DNA of 64,000 bases from Endothia cerciana (lineage: Eukaryota; Ascomycota; Sordariomycetes; Diaporthales; Cryphonectriaceae), in the NCBI GenBank assembly GCA_026119935.1, contig JALRMH010000056.1, positions 62,001 through 126,000 on the forward strand. Direction: 5' to 3'. The notes under the pieces were generated by a model. The model ran no database searches. It was not told the DNA's origin and was given only the letters and a program-made list of their open reading frames with translations. The translations under genes were made by a program, and so were the position numbers. How positions within the stretch are numbered: the stretch's first letter is position 1; every line of letters begins with the position of its first letter. This document shows positions 58,001 to 64,000 of the stretch, piece after piece.

Positions 58001-59149
58001 TGTGCGAGCGGCCAAATTCTGGATGGCCGTCGACGGGTAGTGTGCGCGTGACGCGGGCGGTCGCGCGGTGCTACTCCGTTGACAAAGGGGCCTAAAGAGT
58101 CAACAAGCACTCTCTCCTCGGCCGGGCACCGAGCCTCATCGCCTCCCCGACGAGGCCTCACACCGCAAGGGCGCTCATAGCTCCCGAGCGGCTATCACCG
58201 ACGACCTGCCAGCCAGCCGATGCAACACGAACTTACAAAGTCAACACCAACGGGTGATTGCCGGCATCAAGCGCGGACACAAAGGACCCTGATCGGTCTG
58301 CTATAATAAGAAGCGGCTACGCAGGGTGACGAGATGCGGCTGCAGGGCAGGTGACTTGTTTATCCCAACGACAAGCCATCACCCTATCATGTCCTCCGGG
58401 AGCCTCTTCCTCCATCTGATATCTGGCCAACGATTTCCTCATCGGTCCCATCCCAGGTCTCCTATCCCCAGCCAACGCACAGTTTTGAAACTATTGATGG
58501 TTACAGGAAACGAAAATAAGACTGGACGGTGGCCCCGGCGCCCGGCACTCCTCATCTGCCACCCAACCACGACCTTTTGCCCCTTTTCCTTGAACCCAGC
58601 GCCTAGGAATCCCTGTTTTCATTGCGATGCGTCTAGCCGGTGGTTTGTACCCGAAAGTCATCCCCGTACCGGTACAATCACCATTGGGTCGACATAGTTC
58701 ACCCGATGTTGAGATACTTCCAGACCATACCCATGCCATGCAAGCTTCGACATATGCTATCACGACTGGGAGACAAGATTGTCTGCATATCGAGTGGCCG
58801 AGACCACTCGCGCGGGTAGGGCTAGGGACTTTTCCACGTTGATCTATTGACATCACAGCCGAGAATAGGATCAGAGTCCACTCTCAAGGCACCAAGACAG
58901 AAGGGCCAGCGGCGGCCACTAATCGTAATTGTTCTTGGAAACGGACCAGAAGGCAGAGGGGTAATGGTGCCTAAGAATGGGACTGGTCTTGTTTGAATTG
59001 CGTCTCACAGAAAAATGTACAACCGTCCTCATCACTGTGCGTCCTGCCAGAAGAAGGCTCCCAATCAAAAATAACGTAGCATGGATGCACTCAACCTGAG
59101 GCTGCTCAAGCACCACCGACGGCAACAAACCATCGCCGATGCCCTCACC

Positions 59150-61096
59150 TCACTTCTTCTGCCTCTTAGTGCTCTTGTCGGATGTTGCGCTGAGCACACT
59201 AGCACTTCGCTTGTTCCGAGCCCCGCCGCTGCTTCCTGGCCTGACACCCTCCTCCTGCTTCACGAGCGGTGTTGGTTTGTCGTCACCCTCGGCGGAAGCA
59301 GCGGACGCGCTTCCGTCACCATTTGTGGTCGGTGGTTCGTCCTTTTCCGGCTGTGAGGCATCTCCAGTTGCGGGCGCTTCAGCAGCAGGTGTTGAGCCAC
59401 TGTCTTTGCCGTTCTCATCACCATTTGCCTCTGGAGGCTTACCTCCTGACGTCGTAGCAGCGGCTGCGCCCGCGTCGGTGGAGGCCTCGCCGTCCTTTCT
59501 GTCGTCGGCCGGCGGCTCGTCGGCCTGGCCATCTAAGCCTAAGGCCAACCTTGCCTTGGCTCGCTCTGCTTTCTTAGCCTCTTCGATCTTGATCTCATTC
59601 TCAATCTTGTCCTTCTGTTTCCTTAGGTCTACTAGGCTCGTGACGGCGAGCACTAGTTTCTCGTACTCGGCTACGACCGTCGCCGTAGGCATGTTGAGAC
59701 GCACGGGGATACTCAGCTCGTTCAGGACATGCTGTATCCGTGCCTGCTGCTGGCCGCTCTTGTGTGAGAACAGTTTGTTAACCCGCTCGTACCGAAACGT
59801 CGGCCCGGAGCTCAATCTCTCGTGCGTCGAGACGCCGTATATCTGCTCCTCGTACTCGCTGAGCTTGCGCCTCTCGGGTGGCGGCTGTCCCTTCTTGTTG
59901 CCGACCGGCGTAGGCTTCTCTGCACCAATCGAGTCGCGGTGTCCGGCTGACTGAGCAGCGATACTCTCGCGTCGGTTCGGTGCCGTCTCGGACACCGCGC
60001 TGGACGGCTGAGCATTCGGACCTGGGCCAGCCGGGCTCGTGCCTTCGGGTCCGGCCAGAGGCTTGCGCTTCCTGGCTTGGCTCTGGGTCTGCAGTGTGTT
60101 CAGGAGTTGGGTAAGCCCGGCGCTGCCCCTGAAGGCGCTGATGTCTTGGTCGGCGTGAGGATGGTCCAGCCTCTGATAGAGCTCCCTCCGCTCCTCGTTA
60201 AACCTCTCCGCACGAGCCATGATGCGCTTGACCTCGATGAGAAGCGACTCCTCCTCCTTGGCCTCGGCTTCCGTCCTCGACATCGTGTTCAGCGCGAACC
60301 TCTTCCGCTGGGCTTCCTTTTCGGGGTCGAAGTTCTGCATCATTGCGTGCATGTCCCATTCAAACTGTGTCATGTACTGCTTGGGTTTCTGGACCTCCAT
60401 CATCTTGGCCGCCACCTTGTAATAACGTGCCTTCAGGTCCTCCATGGTTCGCTGCTTGGGGGCGGGGACGACGGCCGTACTTGACCCGTCCATCTCCAAG
60501 TCCTCGGGCTGCTTCGGCGAGTATTCATAGCGGTCCCATATGAGAGGCCATCGCAGGTCGAAGTCCCTGGCCAGGCGGAACAAGTAGTCGGTCTCATCCT
60601 TGGTCCAGTCGTCGCTCTGTAACTTTGCGTCGTACTGCTCCTCACTGTAGTCGGGCACCTGGACCTTGACGTTGAACCTCGCAAACGCCGAGTCCTCAAT
60701 CTCAGCCTCCTTCTTGTCGCCCTGCTCCCCGTCTTCCGTGGCTCCGGCTTCCGCATCCTCGCCGTCTGCAGCTGCGTTCCCATCAGCGCGGTCTGGCCTT
60801 GCCTCCGACTTCCGCTTCCAGTGCCGTAGTATCAAGCTGTCGTCGTCGCGCGCCGAGTTTCTGAAGGGTCGCAGCTCCCATCTTGTGGCCGGTTTGCGGT
60901 TGACCAGGCGGCGCTTCTTGTAGAGGGAGACTTCGGGTACGATGGCGATTGGGGTGTCGCCTCCGAGGCTCTGGACTTCGCGTGCGAGTCCTTTCAGATT
61001 TGGTCGCGGGGCTGCGATCTTCTGCTTCTTAGAGGGCCTGGGTGCCGGGCCATCGGAGGGCAGGTTGAGAACATCACGGACGTCATTGGAAGTCAT
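59150..61096 (-). CDS. SWC4: SWR1/NuA4 complex subunit SWC4 (DMAP1 homologue)
   Basis: Nuclear chromatin protein shared by the SWR1 (H2A.Z deposition) and NuA4 (histone acetylation) complexes. Intronless, 648 aa. The conserved N-terminal block (TSNDVRDVLNL, then VSLYKKRRLVNRKPATRWEL) is followed by an acidic insert. The SANT/Myb-like domain is at about 150-230 (DWTKDETDYLFRLARDFDLR and PLIWDRYEY), and the DMAP1 region continues with REELYQRL-type helices. The C-terminal third is charged, Ala/Asp-rich and ends in a Lys/Arg patch. It is longer than the yeast protein, as in other filamentous fungi. It diverges from the p24 gene. Confidence 0.94.
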   Translation of the reverse strand: MTSNDVRDVLNLPSDGPAPRPSKKQKIAAPRPNLKGLAREVQSLGGDTPIAIVPEVSLYKKRRLVNRKPATRWELRPFRNSARDDDSLILRHWKRKSEARPDRADGNAAADGEDAEAGATEDGEQGDKKEAEIEDSAFARFNVKVQVPDYSEEQYDAKLQSDDWTKDETDYLFRLARDFDLRWPLIWDRYEYSPKQPEDLEMDGSSTAVVPAPKQRTMEDLKARYYKVAAKMMEVQKPKQYMTQFEWDMHAMMQNFDPEKEAQRKRFALNTMSRTEAEAKEEESLLIEVKRIMARAERFNEERRELYQRLDHPHADQDISAFRGSAGLTQLLNTLQTQSQARKRKPLAGPEGTSPAGPGPNAQPSSAVSETAPNRRESIAAQSAGHRDSIGAEKPTPVGNKKGQPPPERRKLSEYEEQIYGVSTHERLSSGPTFRYERVNKLFSHKSGQQQARIQHVLNELSIPVRLNMPTATVVAEYEKLVLAVTSLVDLRKQKDKIENEIKIEEAKKAERAKARLALGLDGQADEPPADDRKDGEASTDAGAAAATTSGGKPPEANGDENGKDSGSTPAAEAPATGDASQPEKDEPPTTNGDGSASAASAEGDDKPTPLVKQEEGVRPGSSGGARNKRSASVLSATSDKSTKRQKK

Positions 61097-61711
61097 GGCG
61101 CGTTGATGTCGAGAGTCAAAGCACGGCTGGGTGGATGGCCGACAGGTGGCGTACAGGGAGGCGTGCTGAGCCTGGAGGCAGTAGATGTTATTCGAACTAG
61201 CAAGACATGGGTGAGGATATGTGTGGTGCGTGAGGTCGAGATGGGACCGTGTTCTCGAGAGGCGCGAGTTGATGAACCTGGTGGATGTCTGCTATGAACC
61301 GCGCCGTACGAATGATTAAAAGTTCCTGCAGACGAAGGATGGTGGAGGGTGCACAGACCAGCTGCTTACGTGATGGGTCCTACTGGTCTTCTCAGGGCTC
61401 GCGCAGGGAAGGGAGCTTGGGCCTGCCACACCGGACCTGAACCACTGGGGGACCTGCTGGAGCTGGTGCCCAAAACCCCTGCATATGCAATTGGAGACCG
61501 TGGCTCTTCGATTTCCACCACCGAGTTACCTCAGGCTGGACGGCATCGCATCACGTCTCCTCTCTCTCGTTCTCTCTCTCTCCCTCTCACCACGCGACAC
61601 ACCACGCAGGATCCCGTTGCCCCTCGACACACTGACCATCTGTCGCACAGAGGGGGCCTCTTCTTCATCTAGCCTGCACAAGTCTCAGCTCGACCCGGCA
61701 GGATAGCGGAC
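61097..61711. promoter_or_regulatory. Shared divergent promoter of SWC4 and the p24 gene
   Basis: 615 bp between divergent starts. A CT-rich tract (about 61557-61590) lies roughly 130 bp before the p24 ATG. Confidence 0.5.
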
Positions 61712-62551
61712 ATGAGGGCCTCCTTCCCCCTCCTGGCCTTGAGCTCCCTTGCTCAGGTCGCCCAGGCCCTGTACTTCTACCTCGATGGCACAACCCAGAA
61801 GTGTTTCTACGAGGAGCTTCCAAAGGACACCCTGGTGGTTGGCCACTATTCGGCAGAGGAGTATGATGACCAGAGGCATGCCTGGTGGAAGCACGATGGG
61901 ATCAGCATCTTTATCACCGTCGACGTACGTTGGTCGCGTGGACAACCGTTCCGCGTCCTCCCTCCCAGGCCCTCTTCGTGCTAGGCTAGGACACCTGGGT
62001 TGGATATCATTCTGATGCGCTTCGAACAGGAACTCTTCGACAACAACCACCGCATAGTAACGCAGAAAGGTGGCGCCAGCGGCCGCTTCACCTTCACCGC
62101 AGCCGAGGCCGGCGACCACAAGATCTGCTTCACCCCCTCGTCCGACAGCGGCAAGACAGCCTGGCTTAGCACCTCCAATCCCAACGGCGGCATCAAGCTG
62201 ACCCTCGACATGACCATCGGCGAGACCAGCGTGATCGAGAGCTCCGACAAGGACAAGCTGGAGGACATCCAATCGAGGGTTAAGGACCTGAACTCGCGAC
62301 TGCAAGATATTCGCAGGGAGCAGGTCTTCCAGAGGGTACGCCCTGCCCGGCTCATATGGCAGGCTTGCAAGTATGGCTGTCAATGGCTAACTTGGGAACA
62401 GGAACGAGAGGCCGAGTTCCGCGATCAGTCCGAAGCTACGAACTCCCGCGTGGTCCGATGGATGCTGATCCAGCTGGTCGTCCTTGGCGGTACCTGCGCA
62501 TGGCAACTGTCTCACCTACGGTCATTCTTCATCAAGCAGAAGCTTACTTGA
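61712..62551 (+). CDS. p24 family (emp24/gp25L/Erp) cargo receptor
   Basis: Type I membrane protein of COPII/COPI vesicles that helps export cargo between ER and Golgi. Coding segments 61712-61924, 62030-62335 and 62402-62551 join at phase 0 to 222 aa. A signal peptide (about 19 aa) ends before LYFYLDGTTQKCFYEELPKD, which marks the alpha/Erp1-like branch. The GOLD-type lumenal domain has FDNNHRIVTQKGGASGRFTF and DHKICFTPSSD with its paired Cys. A coiled coil (KLEDIQSRVKDLNSRLQDIR) precedes one membrane segment and a short tail KQKLT. The tail lacks a classical KKXX signal, as in some family members. Confidence 0.93.
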
Positions 62552-63110
62552 GGCCTTTGGGTGTTGTATTTGTGATGAAGCGGAACACGTGTTATGGGAT
62601 AGAACTAGGAACCGGACGGGAATCTGCGTATCTCATGAAAAGGCGTTAGTCTACCAGCCTTTGGTTGAGATGATATACCTATGGATATGCACGTTTCGGG
62701 AGACGATCATACCAGATCGAGTGAGTTGCAGAAAAATGGGAAGACCCCAGTGAGAGCATTTTGCTATGGATGATCTTTGTTCTGGTTCCCCGCTCAGTGT
62801 GCCTTACATATCACGGAAAGGAACGGTGGTTCATGATACCTTTCATCAGTATCAACATCTTTGACTGCTCTCTTGAGAATACCTGCTAATGATGTAGGAC
62901 CGCGGCTGACCGTTCTCTCCGGTACAATGCATAACCACCTACTTGGTTAGTTATACCGCTGCACGTCCCAATGGGCCCGGATGCGAGACCTACCACGCGG
63001 CTGCCCTGGTCGAAAAGACACATCAGCCCACGTCAAATATATCTCTCCCCGTCCACCGATCCCCAGGGTGACCAAACAACACTGCTGTACCTTACTTTTT
63101 ACCCCGATGA
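62552..63110. other. Convergent intergenic region
   Basis: No gene seen. Confidence 0.6.
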
Positions 63111-64000
63111 CTATGTCCCTGAGCTACCGTGGTCTCGATGGTGGTGGCTTGAACCACCACCCTTATGGCCACGACTCCCTTTGGCAGACTTTGGGCCGCG
63201 CCCATGCGCACAGGGGGAGGTCCCAGACGAGGAGTCCACGACTGAAGGCCGAGATGACAAGCTACTGCTCCCGTAGCCTGCAGTCACTGGGCCTCCATGA
63301 CCGAAAGAGCCCGGCTGTGGGGCTCCTGCGAAGGGCCCCCGCGCGCCAGGTAAGCTGAAGGTTTGGCTCGTCGGCGGTGCCGGATAGGAGGAAGATCCAG
63401 CCGAAGAGACCGAAGCCGCGGCTTCGCCTCCCGCGCCTTGACCTGCGGAATCGTTCCAGAAACATCTCCCTGCTTTGCCTTCGGGCAGGACTATGTATCT
63501 AGGGGCCCCTGGACGGCAATGGAGAGCCAACAGGCCCTCCAGGATGCGTCTGCGCTGCTTGAAAGAGCGGCTGGTCAACCGTATTGTGGGGTGTGGGAGC
63601 TTCAGTAGATCACCAATCTGATGTTGGCTGAGTTCCATATTGACTGCTTCCCTGATCATGTCATCCTCTTCTTGCGTGAACCGCAGGTATCTATCGATGC
63701 GCTTCTGAATGTCTTTTTCGAAGATGGCATCTTTAGCTTTGAGTGACCGCCCATAGGTGAAATGAAAGTCCTTGGCCATCTGACTAGGCACCATTCCCCT
63801 GTTGTAGAGCTCGATAACTGCCATATCATCCTCATAAGTGAAGTGAGGTGCCGTGATATGGTTGTCCGCCCCTCTTCCCTCGAGCAACCGCAATCGGACA
63901 TTCACCTCGGCTTCCCTCAGGTCGAGGTGCTTCGCTATCTCGCTGATAGGTATATTCCTGGTTCTCGAGCGCTTGAGGAAGGCTCTTATTTCGGCTGGAA
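63111..64000 (-). CDS. Putative DNA-binding protein with repeated helix-turn-helix-like segments (5' truncated)
   Basis: The frame is open from the right edge to a stop at 63111, giving about 295 visible residues; the start lies beyond the window. The first half shows three similar helical segments: RAFLKRSRTRNIPISEIAKH, FTYEDDMAVIELYNRGMVPS and FTQEEDDMIREAVNMELSQH. Each begins with acidic/aromatic residues and ends with a helix-turn-helix-like stretch, as in Myb/SANT-like or homeodomain-like folds. The C-terminal 130 residues are low-complexity, rich in Ser, Gly, Pro and His. I do not recognise a named family; DNA binding is an inference from the fold pattern. The stretch visible has no intron. 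Confidence 0.65.
   Translation of the reverse strand, partial: PAEIRAFLKRSRTRNIPISEIAKHLDLREAEVNVRLRLLEGRGADNHITAPHFTYEDDMAVIELYNRGMVPSQMAKDFHFTYGRSLKAKDAIFEKDIQKRIDRYLRFTQEEDDMIREAVNMELSQHQIGDLLKLPHPTIRLTSRSFKQRRRILEGLLALHCRPGAPRYIVLPEGKAGRCFWNDSAGQGAGGEAAASVSSAGSSSYPAPPTSQTFSLPGARGPFAGAPQPGSFGHGGPVTAGYGSSSLSSRPSVVDSSSGTSPCAHGRGPKSAKGSRGHKGGGSSHHHRDHGSSGT

Larger units (their letters stand above)
48639..59149. other. 10.5-kb gene-free region
   Basis: No coding region, RNA gene or transposon could be supported on either strand; open frames are short, repetitive or without domains. Composition stays GC-rich, so it is not an AT-rich RIP-type or centromeric block. It contains a 5-bp minisatellite (49547-49639), purine-rich tracts (about 50195-50250 and 51278-51340), G homopolymers (52139-52152), a 22-bp palindrome (52471-52492) and a T27 run (55053-55079). 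It lies upstream of the fusion regulator and downstream of SWC4, so it may be a long promoter/leader or carry non-coding transcripts. Confidence 0.55.

Noticed and set aside
48639..59149. Centromere or RIP-inactivated transposon block
   Set aside because: The stretch is GC-rich and shows no terminal repeats, target-site duplications or transposase or reverse-transcriptase remnants that I can see.

Overview
The window is nuclear DNA of a filamentous ascomycete (Pezizomycotina, most likely Sordariomycetes). The grounds are short GT-AG introns of about 45-180 nt, intergenic spaces with long homopolymer and microsatellite tracts, Zn(II)2Cys6 regulators, a HET-domain gene, a DUF1996 protein, and housekeeping genes (QCR8, prohibitin, SNU13, vma-3, ERG4, SWC4, MCT1, p24) whose exon structures could be rebuilt codon by codon. 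No rRNA, CRISPR array or intact transposon was seen, and no tRNA gene could be supported.

Layout. 1-1.3 kb: no supported gene. 1.3-3.5 kb: a six-exon type I Baeyer-Villiger monooxygenase (+). 4.2-6.4 kb: a divergent pair of mitochondrial inner-membrane genes, QCR8 (-) and prohibitin PHB1 (+), with a CT microsatellite between them. 6.9-9.2 kb: REX3-like RNA exonuclease (-). 10.9-12.4 kb: DUF676 lipase (+). 13.6-13.9 kb: AN1 zinc-finger miniprotein (-). 17.9-20.0 kb: divergent SNU13 (-) and V-ATPase subunit c (+). 21.1-22.9 kb: ERG4 sterol C-24(28) reductase (-).

The stretch from 25 to 43 kb is accessory in character. It holds a secreted DUF1996 protein, an atypical short-chain dehydrogenase, a CorA-like gene with broken frames, a HET gene, a clear pseudogene of a GIT1-type transporter, an organic solute transporter alpha-like membrane protein, a small secreted eight-cysteine protein and an 802-aa Zn2Cys6 regulator.

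43.6-48.6 kb: mitochondrial malonyl-CoA:ACP transacylase (-), then an unusual 712-aa protein (-) that joins a Zn2Cys6 DNA-binding domain to a maltose-acetyltransferase-type left-handed beta-helix lacking the usual catalytic histidine. Upstream of it is 10.5 kb with no gene I can support. 59-64 kb: SWC4 (-) diverging from an Erp/p24 cargo receptor (+), then a 5'-truncated gene (-) for a protein with repeated helix-turn-helix-like segments at the right edge.

The genes do not form one pathway. The best candidates for something little described are the regulator-acyltransferase fusion, with an in-frame intron that splits its zinc cluster and the long gene-free region upstream, and the eight-cysteine secreted protein. 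Two of the accessory genes look broken or decaying.
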